The notes: generated by a model from the letters alone, not told the origin. Numbered from the stretch's first letter, positions 23,182 through 34,514 are shown. The stretch is DNA of 64,000 nucleotides from Mycobacterium sp. PS03-16 (GCF_004570325.1 NZ_SPQO01000013.1:1-64000); one strand, 5' to 3'. Program-made: numbers and translations.

Positions 23182-25374
23182 TCAGCGGCCGGCAACGGCG
23201 GCTTTGTACTCGCGACGGCGCCGGTGCAGGATCGGCTCGGTGTAGCCGTTGGGCTGGGCCGCGCCGGACAGGATCAGCTCCTGGGCCGCCTGGAACGCGA
23301 TGCTGGCATCGGGGTCGGTGGCCATCGGCTTGAAGTCCGGGTCCTTGGCGTTCTGCTCGTCGACGACGGCGGCCATCCGGCGCAGGCTGGTCTTGACGTC
23401 GTCCTCGGTGATCACGCCGTGGCGCAGCCAGTTGGCCAGCAGCTGGCTGGAGATCCGCAGGGTGGCGCGGTCCTCCATGAGTGCGATGTCGTGGATGTCG
23501 GGCACCTTGGAGCATCCGACGCCGGCATCGATCCAGCGCACCACGTACCCCAGGATCGACTGGCAGTTGTTGTCGACCTCCTCGCGGATCTCCTCGGGCG
23601 CCCACGCCAGCTCTTTGGCCAGCGGGATGGTGAGCAGGTCGTCGATGGTGGTCCGCTGCTTGCCGGCCAGTTCGCGCTGCACCTCGAAGACGTCGACCTG
23701 GTGGTAGTGCATCGCGTGCAGCGTCGCCGCCGTCGGCGACGGCACCCAAGCGGTGGTGGCGCCGGCCTTGGGCTGGCCGATCTTCTGCTCGACCATGTCG
23801 GCCATCAGATCGGTCATCGCCCACATGCCCTTGCCGATCTGCGCCTTGCCGGAGAAGCCGGTGGCCAGGCCGATGTCGACGTTCTGGTCCTCGTAGGCCT
23901 TGATCCACGGCTGGCTCTTCATCGCGCCCTTGCGGATCATCGGGCCCGCCTCGATCGAGGTGTGGATCTCGTCGCCGGTGCGGTCCAGGAAGCCGGTGTT
24001 GATGAACACCACCCGCTCGGTGGCGGCCTTGATGCAGGCCTTCAGGTTCAGCGTGGTGCGCCGCTCCTCGTCCATGATGCCGACCTTCAGCGTGTTCTGC
24101 GGCAGGCCGAGGACGTCCTCGACGCGGCTGAACAGGTCAACGGTGTAGGCCACCTCGTCGGGGCCGTGCATCTTGGGCTTGACGATGTAGACCGACCCGG
24201 TGCGGCTGTTGCGCAGCGGTCCGTGGTCGTCGCTCTCCGCCAGCCCGTGCATCGCGATCAGCCCGGTGAACAGCGCGTCCTGGATGCCTTCGAACACCTC
24301 GGTGCCGTCCGCGTCGGTGATCGCGTCGTTGGTCATCAGATGCCCGACGTTGCGCACGAACAGCAGGCTGCGGCCGGGCAGCGTGAGCTCGGTCTCGCCG
24401 TCCGGCGCGGTGTAGGTCCGGTCTTCGTTGAGCACTCGGGTGAAGGTCTTGTCGCCCTTGGTGACCTCTTCGCGCAGATCGCCGCGGTTGAGGCCCAGCC
24501 AGTTGCGGTAGCCCAGCACCTTATCGTCGGCGTCGACGGCGGCCACCGAATCCTCGAAGTCCATGATCGTGGTGATCGCCGACTCGAGGACGACGTCCTT
24601 GACGCCGGCCTTGTCGGTGGAGCCGATCGGGGAGTCGGGATCGATCAGGATCTCGATGTGCAGCCCGTTGTTGCGCAGCAGGATCGACGACGGCGTCTCG
24701 GCGTCGCCGAGGTAGCCGACGAACTGCTCCGGATCGGCTAGCCCGGCCGAGAGCTCGTCACCGAGCGTCACCAGAACCTGACCGTCATCGACCTTGAACC
24801 CGGTGGCCTCGGAGTAGGAGCCCGACGCCAGCGGCACGGCGCCATCGAGGAATTCGCGGGCGTAGGCGATCACCTTGTCGCCACGCACCTTGTTGTAGCC
24901 GGTGCCCGGCTCGGCGCCGCCGTCGGTGCTGATGACGTCGGTGCCGTACAGCGCGTCGTAGAGCGAACCCCACCGCGCGTTGGCGGCGTTGAGCGCGAAG
25001 CGCGCGTTGAGGACGGGCACCACCAGCTGCGGTCCCGCCGTCGTGGTGATCTCGTCGTCCACGTCGGTGGTGCTGATCGTGACGTCACCGGGATCGGGCA
25101 GCAGATAGCCGATCTCGGTGAGGAAGCGCTTGTACTCGTCGGCGTCGTGCGGGCCGATCGCCCGCTGCCGGTGCCACTTGTCGATCTGCGCCTGCAGTTC
25201 GTCGCGACGGGCGAGGAGTTCCTGATTGCGCGGAGTGAGGTCGGCGACCACCTTGTCGACACCGGACCAGAAGCTGTCCGGGTCCAGACCCGTGCCCGGC
25301 AGCGCCTCGTTGGTGATGAAGTCGTAGAGCACGCGGGCCACGCGCAGGTTTCCCACTGTCACGCGGTCAGTCAT
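23182..25374 (-). CDS. glcB: Malate synthase G
   Basis: A 730-residue enzyme condensing glyoxylate and acetyl-CoA to malate in the glyoxylate shunt; the M. tuberculosis enzyme has 741 residues. Signature stretches are [38 protein letters not shown] with the catalytic Arg, [13 protein letters not shown], and the C-terminal [13 protein letters not shown]. The ATG is preceded by a perfect AGGAGGA, which suggests strong translation. It appears to be transcribed alone, behind the 307-aa gene. Confidence 0.96.
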   Translation of the reverse strand: MTDRVTVGNLRVARVLYDFITNEALPGTGLDPDSFWSGVDKVVADLTPRNQELLARRDELQAQIDKWHRQRAIGPHDADEYKRFLTEIGYLLPDPGDVTISTTDVDDEITTTAGPQLVVPVLNARFALNAANARWGSLYDALYGTDVISTDGGAEPGTGYNKVRGDKVIAYAREFLDGAVPLASGSYSEATGFKVDDGQVLVTLGDELSAGLADPEQFVGYLGDAETPSSILLRNNGLHIEILIDPDSPIGSTDKAGVKDVVLESAITTIMDFEDSVAAVDADDKVLGYRNWLGLNRGDLREEVTKGDKTFTRVLNEDRTYTAPDGETELTLPGRSLLFVRNVGHLMTNDAITDADGTEVFEGIQDALFTGLIAMHGLAESDDHGPLRNSRTGSVYIVKPKMHGPDEVAYTVDLFSRVEDVLGLPQNTLKVGIMDEERRTTLNLKACIKAATERVVFINTGFLDRTGDEIHTSIEAGPMIRKGAMKSQPWIKAYEDQNVDIGLATGFSGKAQIGKGMWAMTDLMADMVEQKIGQPKAGATTAWVPSPTAATLHAMHYHQVDVFEVQRELAGKQRTTIDDLLTIPLAKELAWAPEEIREEVDNNCQSILGYVVRWIDAGVGCSKVPDIHDIALMEDRATLRISSQLLANWLRHGVITEDDVKTSLRRMAAVVDEQNAKDPDFKPMATDPDASIAFQAAQELILSGAAQPNGYTEPILHRRRREYKAAVAGR

Positions 25375-25433
25375 CGTCTTCCTCCTCGGCCGTCATCGAT
25401 GCGTGCCAGCCGGCACGCCGCCGTCGATCCAGC

Positions 25434-26357
25434 TTACCCATGGGTAATGTGAGCGAACCCAGCGTGCACCGCCGCCGTGTCGTCACGCTCTGCGACACGG
25501 TCGAGCTCATCGTTCAGCGCATCACATCGCGCGGTCAGCGCGGCCCGCAGCGGCACCGCCCGCCGCGCGACGTCCTGCTGCTCGCGGACGTATTCCGCAC
25601 GGCCCGCCGGGGTCTCGATGGCGATCGCGTCGAACCCGTACGCGCTGAGGTCATACGGGCTGGCGCGCATGTCGAGCAGCCGCGCGTCGGCGGCCAGCTC
25701 CAGACAGTCCATCACCAGGTCGGAATCGACGAGAGGGACCAGCTTGTAGGCCCACTTGTACAGATCCATCGCGGCATGCAGGCATCCCGGCTGCTCGGTG
25801 TCGATCTGCCGCTGCCGGCTCAGCTGCTCGGCGTTGCGTCCCAGTGCGGGTTCGGTGAAGAACCGGAACGCGTCGAAATGGGTGCAGCGCAACGACATCG
25901 ACTCCACCACGGCGTCGGTTCCCGCGCCGCCCAGGCGCAGCGGCACCGCATCGTGGCGGGCGGAGTCGGTGCGGTACACCATGGCCCACTCGTGCAGCCC
26001 GAAACAGTTCAACCGCGGTGCGCGGGCCGCCGTCGCGTGCAGCAGGCCGGCGACGAACCGCACCGTGTCGGCACGCGCCAGCAGGTGGTCCCGGCTGACC
26101 GTCACACCGCCGGGACCCTCCGCGTACCCGCTGTGCCCGAGCCGGCTGCGCGCCGCGGCGCCGCCCAGCACGACACCGAACCCGGGATGCCAGCGACGCA
26201 GCCGGCTCGGCCGCAGGCTGTAGTAGGTGAACAGGAAGTCCCACACGGGGTGGGTCCGGCCGGTGCGGCGGCGTTCGAGGTGCGGCGCGCAGAACGCGTC
26301 GACCCGCTCGAGGTGGGCCCGCTCGCGGCCGGTCCACACCGCCTCGTCGAGCCTCAC
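25434..26357 (-). CDS. Conserved mycobacterial protein often labelled 3-methyladenine DNA glycosylase-like
   Basis: A 307-residue protein. The GTG start at 26357 overlaps the stop of the preceding CBS protein gene by 4 bp (GTGA), so the much longer open frame upstream is a shadow. The sequence contains GRERAHLERVDAF, HPVWDFLFTYYSLRPS, RLNCFGLHEWAMVYR and HAAMDLYKWAYKLVPLV, which are characteristic of a conserved actinobacterial family. No helix-hairpin-helix or other classical glycosylase motif is visible, so the common label is doubtful. Translational coupling suggests a link with the CBS pair. Confidence 0.7.
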   Translation of the reverse strand: MRLDEAVWTGRERAHLERVDAFCAPHLERRRTGRTHPVWDFLFTYYSLRPSRLRRWHPGFGVVLGGAAARSRLGHSGYAEGPGGVTVSRDHLLARADTVRFVAGLLHATAARAPRLNCFGLHEWAMVYRTDSARHDAVPLRLGGAGTDAVVESMSLRCTHFDAFRFFTEPALGRNAEQLSRQRQIDTEQPGCLHAAMDLYKWAYKLVPLVDSDLVMDCLELAADARLLDMRASPYDLSAYGFDAIAIETPAGRAEYVREQQDVARRAVPLRAALTARCDALNDELDRVAERDDTAAVHAGFAHITHG

Positions 26358-27406
26358 ACCCGGTGGGTCCCGTCGCGCACGGTGCCCACCAGGTCCTCGA
26401 CGAGATCCTCGAGCGCGACCATCGCGGTGACCGCGCCGTCGGAGGTGACCAGGGCCAGATGGCTGTTGGTGCGTCGGAGCCGGGTCAGCGCCTCGGGCAG
26501 CGGCAGTGATGCGGGCAGCTGGGGCAGCGGCCGCACCATCGACCGGTCCAGGACCGCGTCGGGGTCGTCGACGAGCGCGAGCACGTCCTTGATGTGCAGG
26601 TAGCCGGTGAACTGGCCGGACGGGGCCGCGACGGGGAACCTGGAGTACCCGGTCTCGGTCAGCGCGCGTTCCACCGCACCCACCGTCGGGCCGGTGTCGG
26701 GGTCGGGCACCGGGATGGCATGGATGCTGTCCAGCGGCATGGCCACATCGCGCACGGTCCGGTTGCGGATCTGCAGCGCGCGGGTGAGCCGCGTGTGCTC
26801 CTCCCGGTCGAGTAGGCCCTCCGACACCGATTCGGCGATCATCTCGGACAGTTCCACGGTCGAGACGTTGACGTCGAGTTCGTCCTTGGGCTCCACACCG
26901 GCGGCCCGCAGGGTGGCGTTGGCGCACCAGTTGTAGAACGCGATGAACGGCCGTGCCGCGCGGATGTAGACGAGGTACACCGGGATCAGCAGCATCGCCG
27001 TTGACTCCGGTCCCGCGATCGCGATGTTCTTCGGCACCATCTCGCCGAGCAGCACGTGCAGGGTGACGACCACGCTGAGCGCGACGATGAACGACACCGT
27101 GTGCAGGACCGCGTCAGGGATGCCGAACAGCCCGAACGGTTTCTCCAGCAGGTGCGCGACGGCCGGCTCACCGACGCGGCCGAGCAGAATCGAGCAGATC
27201 GTGATGCCCAGCTGCGAGCCCGCGAGCATCAGCGACAGATTCTCCCCGGCGCGGATGACCGTCACCGCGCTCTTCTTGCCCTGTTCGGCCAGCGCTTCGA
27301 GCCGGTCCCGGCGCGCGGAGATCAGCGCGAACTCCGAACCGACGAAGAATGCGTTCAGGGCCAGCAGCAGCACGGTCAGCAGTACGCCGAACAGATCGCC
27401 GCTCAT
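26354..27406 (-). CDS. CNNM/DUF21 and CBS-pair membrane protein (Rv1841c-like)
   Basis: A 350-residue protein with a DUF21 membrane domain: segments around 4-24 and 55-75 and two more before residue ~150, including [14 protein letters not shown] and [11 protein letters not shown]. Two CBS motifs follow (about 200-330). The family includes Mg/Co efflux-related CorB/CNNM proteins. It is overlapped by 4 bp at both ends, placing it in a three-gene operon. It lacks the C-terminal CorC/HlyC domain of its upstream partner. Confidence 0.88.
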   Translation of the reverse strand: MSGDLFGVLLTVLLLALNAFFVGSEFALISARRDRLEALAEQGKKSAVTVIRAGENLSLMLAGSQLGITICSILLGRVGEPAVAHLLEKPFGLFGIPDAVLHTVSFIVALSVVVTLHVLLGEMVPKNIAIAGPESTAMLLIPVYLVYIRAARPFIAFYNWCANATLRAAGVEPKDELDVNVSTVELSEMIAESVSEGLLDREEHTRLTRALQIRNRTVRDVAMPLDSIHAIPVPDPDTGPTVGAVERALTETGYSRFPVAAPSGQFTGYLHIKDVLALVDDPDAVLDRSMVRPLPQLPASLPLPEALTRLRRTNSHLALVTSDGAVTAMVALEDLVEDLVGTVRDGTHRV

Positions 27407-28779
27407 GCGCTGTCCTCCTCCCTCGGTCCGTCGTCATCTCCGCGGCGGCCCAGTTCGGTGAGCTCGAGCTGGTCGATGCGCCGGCCGTCCATCGCCACCA
27501 CGGTGGCGCGCCAGCGGATCGGGTCCTCGATCGGGCCGTCCGGGTCGAACGCCGTGAGCTCCACTTCGTCGCCGGGGTCGGGGATGTGGCCGAGCTCCTG
27601 GAGTACCAGGCCGCCGATCGTCTCGTACTCTCCTTCGGGGGCACGGAACCCGGTCTGGTTGGCGACCTCGTCGATGCGCAGCAGGCCGGAGACCTGCCAG
27701 CCGGCGCCGGCCTCGACCACATCGGGGGTCGCGTCGTCGTGTTCGTCGCGGACGTCGCCGACGATCTCTTCGATGAGGTCCTCGACCGTCACCATGCCCG
27801 CCGTGCCGCCGTATTCGTCGACGACCAGCGCAGTCTGCAGCCCGTTGGCGCGGATCTGTGTCATCACGGCGTCGCCGTCCAGCGTCGAGGGAACCGTCGC
27901 GACCGGGACGGCCAGCGCGGCCAACCGGGTCCGCGCCCGGTCGTCGGGTGGCACCGAGAACACCTGCTTGACGTGTACCACCCCGATCGTCTCGTCCAGG
28001 TCGCCCTCGACGATCGGGAAGCGCGAGAAGCCGGTGTCGATCGCGGCGGCGACCAGGTCGGCGACGGTGTCGTCGGCCTGCAGCGCCTCGATCTCGGTGC
28101 GCGGCGTCATCAACTCCTCTGCGGTGCGGTCACCGAACTGCAGGGAGCGGTCCACGAGGACGGCGGTCACCGGATCGAGCGAACCACTGCGCGCGGAGTT
28201 GCGGACCAGCGAAATGAGTTCCTGCGCGGACCGGGCCGAGCGCAATTCCTCGGCGGGTTCGATGCCGAGCCGGCGCAGGATCGTGTTCGCTGTGCCGTTG
28301 GTGAGCCGGATCAACGGTGTGAACAGCGTCGAGAACAGCAGCTGCGGACCGGCCGACCAGCGTGCGGTGGGCACCGGCCGGGCCACGGCCAGGTTCTTGG
28401 GCACCAGCTCGCCGAACACCATCGACAACGACGTGGCGATCAGGATCGCCAGCACCAGCGCCACGCCGGAGGCCGCGCTCTCGGGCAGGCCGATCGCGGT
28501 CAGCCCGGGGTGCAGGAGTTTCGCCACCACCGGTTCGGCGAGAAAGCCGGTGGCCAGCGTGGTGATCGAGATGCCGACCTGGGCGCCGGACAGCTGGAAC
28601 GACAGCGTGCGATGGGCCTGCTGCACCATCTGGTCGCGGCGGTGCCCACTGCGGGCGTTGGCGTCCACGGTGCTGCGCTCGAGTGCGGTGAGCGAGAACT
28701 CCGCGGCGACGAACACCGCGGTGCCGGCGGTCAGTGCGATGATCGCCAACAGGGACAGCAGGGAGTAGACGACGCTCAT
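27403..28779 (-). CDS. CNNM/DUF21-CBS-CorC/HlyC membrane protein (Rv1842c-like)
   Basis: A 458-residue protein: DUF21 membrane domain (~1-200, with [17 protein letters not shown] and [14 protein letters not shown]), two CBS domains (~205-340, [13 protein letters not shown] and [20 protein letters not shown]) and a CorC/HlyC domain at the end. Such proteins are linked to divalent-cation homeostasis. It is the first gene of the operon with the shorter paralogue, whose start overlaps its stop by 4 bp. Confidence 0.9.
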   Translation of the reverse strand: MSVVYSLLSLLAIIALTAGTAVFVAAEFSLTALERSTVDANARSGHRRDQMVQQAHRTLSFQLSGAQVGISITTLATGFLAEPVVAKLLHPGLTAIGLPESAASGVALVLAILIATSLSMVFGELVPKNLAVARPVPTARWSAGPQLLFSTLFTPLIRLTNGTANTILRRLGIEPAEELRSARSAQELISLVRNSARSGSLDPVTAVLVDRSLQFGDRTAEELMTPRTEIEALQADDTVADLVAAAIDTGFSRFPIVEGDLDETIGVVHVKQVFSVPPDDRARTRLAALAVPVATVPSTLDGDAVMTQIRANGLQTALVVDEYGGTAGMVTVEDLIEEIVGDVRDEHDDATPDVVEAGAGWQVSGLLRIDEVANQTGFRAPEGEYETIGGLVLQELGHIPDPGDEVELTAFDPDGPIEDPIRWRATVVAMDGRRIDQLELTELGRRGDDDGPREEDSA

Positions 28780-29005
28780 CGCGTCCTCACCGGTGCGCCG
28801 GGCCGCGAGCCCGGCCGGCTAGTGGAGGGTTCGGCGTCGGAGGGCTCGGGAGACGGGTGCTCGGCCCGGCAGGCCTCCGGTGAACACGTGGCCTCGACGG
28901 GTGCCAGTGGCACGGGTTCCCTTTCTCGGATGCTGACGTCACCGGGATCTACCCGGCGGCGTGACGGCTCAATCGTAACCGGCGGCCATTCCCGTCGGGT
29001 GGGGG

Positions 29006-30463
<1,458 letters not shown>

Positions 30464-30474
30464 CTATTGCGTCG

Positions 30475-30552
30475 CTTTTCCCGCGCGAGCAGACGCAGAA
30501 GTGCCTGGAATGAGGCAGAAAAGGGCACTTCACGTCTGCTCGCGCGAAAGTG
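30475..30552. repeat. Long imperfect palindrome between guaB1 promoter and gnd1 end
   Basis: Arms CGCGCGAGCAGACG (30482-30495) and CGTCTGCTCGCGCG (30533-30546) are perfect complements; inside them GAAGTGCC (30498-30505) pairs with GGCACTTC (30524-30531). The stem is about 22 bp with small bulges around an 18-base loop. It starts 7 bp after the gnd1 stop and can act as its terminator, though there is no T-run. Its GCGAGCAGACG core looks like a dispersed mycobacterial palindrome. Confidence 0.65.
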
Positions 30553-32013
30553 TCAGGCCTCGACCTCGCTGCGGTCGCCGCTCCACAACGTGTGGAACCG
30601 CTTGTCGCGGTCGGCGTCGATGCGCCCGTAGGTGTGCGCGCCGAAGAAGTCGCGCAGTCCCTGGGTGAGCGCGGCGGGCAGCCGCTCGGTGCGCAGCCCG
30701 TCGTAGTAGGACAGCGCCGAGGAGAAGCCGGGGATCGGGATGCCGAGCTGGGTCGCCGTGACCACGACGCGGCGCCAGCTGTCGATGGCCGCCTCGATGG
30801 CGTCGCGGAAGTAGGGGGCGACGATCAGCGTCGGCAGGTCGGGGTTCTCGTCGAACGCCTCCTTGATGCGGTTGAGGAACTTGGCGCGGATGATGCAGCC
30901 GCCACGCCAGATGGTGGCCATGTCCCCGGGCGTGATGTTCCAGTCGTACTCGGCGCTGCCGGCCTGGATCTGGTTGAAGCCCTGTGCGTAGGCGATGATC
31001 TTCGACGCGTACAGCGCCTGGCGGATGTCCTCGGTGAACTGTTCTGCGTCCGTCGGCTTTTCGCCGAGGTCACCCGAGGCCAGGCCGGTGGTGGCCTGGC
31101 GCTGGGCCACCGAACCCGACAGCGCGCGGGCGAACACCGCCTCGGCGATCCCGGTCACCGGCACACCGAGGTCCAGCGCGGACTTCACGGTCCAGCGGCC
31201 GGTGCCCTTCTGTTCGGCCTCGTCGAGGATGAGGTCGACCAGCGGCTTACCTGTTGTGGCGTCGTTCTGCCGCAGCACCTGCGCGGTGATCTCGACCAGG
31301 AAGCTGTCCAGGTCGCCTTTGTTCCACTCGTCGAACACGTCGGCGATCTCACCCGCGGTCTTGCCCAGCCCGTCGCGCAGCAGCTGGTAGGCCTCGCCGA
31401 TCAGCTGCATGTCGGAGTACTCGATGCCGTTGTGCACCATCTTGACGAAGTGCCCGGCGCCGTCGGGGCCGATGTGCGTGCAGCAGGGGACGCCGTCGAC
31501 GTGGGCGGAGATCTCCTCCAGCAGCGGGCCCAGGCTCTTGTACGACTCGGCCGGGCCGCCGGGCATGATCGACGGCCCGTTGAGCGCACCCTCCTCGCCG
31601 CCGGAGATGCCCGCGCCGACGAAGTGCAGGCCGCGCTCCCGGATCGCCTTCTCGCGGCGGATGGTGTCGGTGTAGAGCGCGTTGCCGCCGTCGATGATGA
31701 TGTCGCCCTCGTCCATCTCGTCGGCGAGTTCGTTGATCACCGCATCGGTGGGATCACCGGCTTTCACCATGATGATCACCCGGCGCGGCTTCTCCAGTGC
31801 GTCGAGGAATTCGCGGATGGACTCACTGCGTACGAAGTTGCCCTCGGATCCGTGCTGCTCGAGCAGGGCGTCGGTCTTGGCCACCGACCGGTTGTGCAGC
31901 GCGACGGTGTAGCCGTGCCGGGCGAAGTTGCGGGCCAGATTGGAACCCATCACCGCCAGTCCTGTGACGCCGATCTGTGCCGTGCCGACCGTGGACTTCT
32001 CCGACGAGCTCAT
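30553..32013 (-). CDS. gnd1: 6-phosphogluconate dehydrogenase (decarboxylating)
   Basis: A 486-residue protein (long, dimeric-type family). The NADP-binding motif GLAVMGSNLARNFARHG is near residue 17, IIDGGNALYTDTIRR and GAGISGGEEGALNGPSIMPGG follow, and the catalytic VKMVHNGIEYSDMQLI stretch lies near residue 185. It converts 6-phosphogluconate to ribulose 5-phosphate in the pentose phosphate pathway. It is next to guaB1, as in M. tuberculosis (Rv1844c/Rv1843c). Confidence 0.96.
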   Translation of the reverse strand: MSSSEKSTVGTAQIGVTGLAVMGSNLARNFARHGYTVALHNRSVAKTDALLEQHGSEGNFVRSESIREFLDALEKPRRVIIMVKAGDPTDAVINELADEMDEGDIIIDGGNALYTDTIRREKAIRERGLHFVGAGISGGEEGALNGPSIMPGGPAESYKSLGPLLEEISAHVDGVPCCTHIGPDGAGHFVKMVHNGIEYSDMQLIGEAYQLLRDGLGKTAGEIADVFDEWNKGDLDSFLVEITAQVLRQNDATTGKPLVDLILDEAEQKGTGRWTVKSALDLGVPVTGIAEAVFARALSGSVAQRQATTGLASGDLGEKPTDAEQFTEDIRQALYASKIIAYAQGFNQIQAGSAEYDWNITPGDMATIWRGGCIIRAKFLNRIKEAFDENPDLPTLIVAPYFRDAIEAAIDSWRRVVVTATQLGIPIPGFSSALSYYDGLRTERLPAALTQGLRDFFGAHTYGRIDADRDKRFHTLWSGDRSEVEA

Positions 32014-32064
32014 ACGCCAGCCTTTCGTTGTGTGGTTGTCGCAGGGTGGGGCGCCCGGACCGGG

Positions 32065-33021
32065 CTAGAGGGTGAAGAGGCGGTGCAGTTCGGTCAGCCA
32101 CGGCACGGCGACCGCAACCGTGGGGACCACGAGGATGGCCGCCGCCGCCAGGTAGGCGGTGGCGGCCAGAATCCGGCTGTTGGGCCGGCCGCCGAGGCGG
32201 CGCACCCGGATGACCGTGGTGGGACCACCCGCGGCCAGCGCCCCCGACGGGGTGCGGCCGGCCGCGCACGCGACCAGCGCCCGGGCCAGGGGGGTGGGGC
32301 CTGCGGTCCGTACGGCGGCGTCGTCGGCGAGCAGCTCCACCAGCAGGCGGACCGCGTCGAGCGCGCTGCCGCTGCGGACGAACCGCGGGAAGGCGGCGTG
32401 CACGGCGGTGAACATCTCGAGGACGAGGTCGTGGCGCGCCCGCAGATGGGCCCGCTCGTGGGTGAGGATCGCGGTGATCTCGTTGTCCGCCAAGGTGTGC
32501 AGCGCGCCCTCGCTGAGCACGACCCGGCTGCGCACGCCCGGCAGGCAGTACGCCAGTGGTTGAGCGACGTCGAGCACCCGCAACCCCGATCCGCGGGCCT
32601 GGCGGCAGACGTCGGCCGGGACGGCGTCGCGGGACAGTCCGAGCAGATCGACCATCATCCGGTGATGGGCGCGCCGACGGCGGGTGGCGACCGCGACTTG
32701 CAGCACCGAGACGATCAACCGGGCGCCGATCATCAGGGTGATCGCGAACACCACCACGTACAACGTCCACAGCGGCCACCCGAGGGCGTCGATCTCACTG
32801 GTCAGCGTGGCGGTGGGCCGGCCGTCCGGACCGGGCACGAACAGGCGGCTGGCGATGGCCAGGCCGGCCGAGAACGCCGAGAGCACCGCGGCGAGCGCGA
32901 TCGACTGCCAGAGCACGATCGCCGCACGCGGAGCGCGCATCGGCCAGGACGCGCGGGCCAACAGCGCCGGCACCGGCCCCACGAGGAGCAGCGCGACTAC
33001 GGAGAAGGCCAGCGCGGACAC
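32065..33021 (-). CDS. blaR: M56-family BlaR1-like membrane metalloprotease without sensor domain
   Basis: A 318-residue protein, close to Rv1845c. The GTG start at 33021 lies 14 bp after the blaI stop; the longer open frame upstream is BlaI shadow. There are about four membrane segments: near residues 3-20, 37-60, 85-110 and one at the C-terminus. The zinc-protease motif HERAH occurs around residue 190. The penicillin-binding sensor domain of staphylococcal BlaR1 is absent, as in other mycobacteria. It should cleave or inactivate BlaI in response to an unknown signal. Confidence 0.88.
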   Translation of the reverse strand: MSALAFSVVALLLVGPVPALLARASWPMRAPRAAIVLWQSIALAAVLSAFSAGLAIASRLFVPGPDGRPTATLTSEIDALGWPLWTLYVVVFAITLMIGARLIVSVLQVAVATRRRRAHHRMMVDLLGLSRDAVPADVCRQARGSGLRVLDVAQPLAYCLPGVRSRVVLSEGALHTLADNEITAILTHERAHLRARHDLVLEMFTAVHAAFPRFVRSGSALDAVRLLVELLADDAAVRTAGPTPLARALVACAAGRTPSGALAAGGPTTVIRVRRLGGRPNSRILAATAYLAAAAILVVPTVAVAVPWLTELHRLFTL

Positions 33022-33035
33022 CCCACAATTGTGGC

Positions 33036-33452
33036 TCAGGCAGGGCCCGGATCGCCAGCGGACGGGATCGCACCGTCTTTGGTCTCGAGTTCGGCCAGCG
33101 CGCGGCGCAGCGCGGCGGCCTCGTCTGCGCCCACCCGCTCGACGAAATGCACCAGGGCGGCCTCCCGGCTGCCGAAGTCGGCGGCCTGATCGAGCGCGTC
33201 GACCATGAGGCCGGCGACCAGTTCGTCGCGGCCGTGGGTGGGGGCGTAGCGATGCGCGCGGTCGTCGCGGTGCTGGACCACCAGATTCTTCTTCGCCAGC
33301 CGCTGCAGCACGGTCATGATCGTGGTGTAGGCGAGGTCGCGGCGGGCAGCGAGCGCTTCGTGCACCTGGCGCACGGTTTGGGGCTCGCGGGCGGACCACA
33401 GGTGGTCCATCACCTCGCGTTCGAGCTCCCCTAGACGCGTCAACTTAGCCAT
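33036..33452 (-). CDS. blaI: BlaI-family transcriptional repressor
   Basis: A 138-residue winged-helix repressor, identical in length to M. tuberculosis BlaI (Rv1846c). MAKLTRLGELEREVMDHLW, LAYTTIMTVLQRLAKKNLV (recognition region) and a C-terminal dimerisation helix are visible. The ATG at 33452 is preferred over 33461 because AGGAG is then ~10 bp away rather than adjacent. It pairs with the downstream protease gene. Confidence 0.92.
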   Translation of the reverse strand: MAKLTRLGELEREVMDHLWSAREPQTVRQVHEALAARRDLAYTTIMTVLQRLAKKNLVVQHRDDRAHRYAPTHGRDELVAGLMVDALDQAADFGSREAALVHFVERVGADEAAALRRALAELETKDGAIPSAGDPGPA

Positions 33453-33481
33453 GTCCTTCATCTCCTGAGCAGTAGAACCAG

Positions 33482-33501
33482 GGTACTACGGTCGTACTAC
33501 C
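33482..33501. promoter_or_regulatory. Candidate BlaI operator upstream of blaI
   Basis: GTACTAC occurs twice (33483-33489 and 33494-33500), one helical turn apart, with an imperfect palindrome ACTACGGTCGTACT (33485-33498) at the centre. TAC/GTA half-sites are typical of BlaI family operators. The site lies ~30 bp before the blaI start, which fits autorepression. Confidence 0.55.
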
Positions 33502-33604
33502 GTGCGTCGTATCTGATGCGAAGAAGCAACAGTCTTGCCCATCTTCGACATTCCTGCCGGGCCCACCCGGTCTTCTTGTGAAACCAATCACAGCCGCTGG
33601 CTGC

Positions 33605-33638
33605 TTAGGCTTGCCTAGCTATAGTAAGCCTTACCTAA
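33605..33638 (+). promoter_or_regulatory. Tandem IdeR-like iron boxes before the orphan gene
   Basis: Two overlapping matches to the IdeR consensus TTAGGTTAGGCTAACCTAA are seen: one from 33605 (TTAGGCTTGCCTAG..., 12 of 19 by eye) and one ending at 33638 (...GTAAGCCTTACCTAA, 13 of 19). They lie just upstream of the GGGAGG ribosome-binding site at 33648-33653, a position suited to iron-dependent repression. Confidence 0.55.
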
Positions 33639-33657
33639 CAACCCGTCGGGAGGTGTG

Positions 33658-34419
33658 GTGACGGTACTGATCGAGGATCCGTTGATCGCGGGCATGGCCA
33701 TCAAGCAGGCGTTACCGCTGCATGAGTCCAGCCGCCGGCTGCGGGAGCTCTATCCCGAGTGTCCGCGGGTCTACGGCGTGGCGGTCATGGGCGATCTGTC
33801 CCGCCGGCGCTGGTGGCCGCTGGCCGATGCGCTGGCCGCCGACCGCCTGCAGGGGATGTTCGACCTGGCCGCCGCGGACACCGACAACCGGGCCGCCGTC
33901 GCCCAGCAGTTGGCCGCGACGCTCGCCCACGTGGTGCTCGGCCGGGTCATCCCGCTGCTGGTCCTCGAGGGGCGCGCGTGGGATACCGGGCTGGAAAACC
34001 TGTGGGTGCACGTGGACTCCGAGGGCGCGATCGACTGGGTCGGGGTGGTCGACCCGACGCTGCGGGCGCTGCCCGACGATCCGGCCTGCCGTCGCCGTCC
34101 GCGCCTCGGGGCGCCGCGGGGCATCGTGGCGCTCCCCAGCGAAGCGGCCCTGACCACCTGGGTCGCCCACCGCAGTCACCGGGCGCTGGCGCCGCTGTTC
34201 AACCGGCTGGCCGAGATCAGCGACGGAGCGATGTCGGTGCCCGCGATGTGGCATCTGGTCGGCGGAGCGGTCGTCGGGGCCGCCACGCAGGTGCCACTGC
34301 TGGCCGGGTCCAGCGAGTGGACCAGCATGCGTCGCGGTCAGGCGGTGCTCGACGCGCTGGTGGGCTTCGGCCTCCCGGTGCGCGGAGCGGCGCGCGGAGG
34401 GAAGGTCTTGCTCAATTAG
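33658..34419 (+). CDS. Unrecognised protein, probably iron-regulated
   Basis: A 253-residue soluble protein; GTG codons at 33655 and 33658 both fit, and the latter gives better spacing to GGGAGG. Stretches such as HESSRRLRELYPE, ATLAHVVLGRVIPLLVLEGRAWDTGLENLWVHVDSEG and AMWHLVGGAVVGAATQVPL recall FhuF/IucA-type iron proteins, but the C-terminal Cys cluster of FhuF is absent, so this is weak. Iron-box-like palindromes sit upstream and at its stop codon. It has no counterpart at this point of the M. tuberculosis order (Rv1846c-Rv1847), so it is an insertion there. Function unknown. Confidence 0.65.
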   Translation: MTVLIEDPLIAGMAIKQALPLHESSRRLRELYPECPRVYGVAVMGDLSRRRWWPLADALAADRLQGMFDLAAADTDNRAAVAQQLAATLAHVVLGRVIPLLVLEGRAWDTGLENLWVHVDSEGAIDWVGVVDPTLRALPDDPACRRRPRLGAPRGIVALPSEAALTTWVAHRSHRALAPLFNRLAEISDGAMSVPAMWHLVGGAVVGAATQVPLLAGSSEWTSMRRGQAVLDALVGFGLPVRGAARGGKVLLN

Positions 34420-34433
34420 GCAAGCCTTGCCTA
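34417..34433. promoter_or_regulatory. Perfect iron-box-like palindrome at the stop of the orphan gene
   Basis: TAGGCAAG-C-CTTGCCTA is a perfect 17-bp inverted repeat and, extended by one base each side, matches the IdeR consensus at 13 of 19 positions by eye. It contains the TAG stop of the upstream gene. It could bind IdeR, or control an unseen transcript starting between here and the thioesterase gene. Confidence 0.5.
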
Positions 34434-34514
34434 TGCTCTACCGCGTACGGCAATGAGAAACCACCGGACCGAGCCGGAGTCCTGAGGGCTGCAGAGACCC
34501 CCGGTCCATTCGAA

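Noticed and set aside
23170..23185. Perfect 16-bp palindrome CTGACGGTACCGTCAG at the glcB stop
   Set aside because: With no loop it is a poor terminator; it may be an incidental palindrome, and no second copy was noticed.
26358..26927. N-terminal extension of the 307-aa conserved protein
   Set aside because: It is antisense-like low-complexity sequence overlapping the CBS gene; a GTGA overlap marks the real start at 26357.
33022..33399. N-terminal extension of the BlaR-like protease
   Set aside because: It reads through the blaI gene in another frame and has no membrane-protein character.
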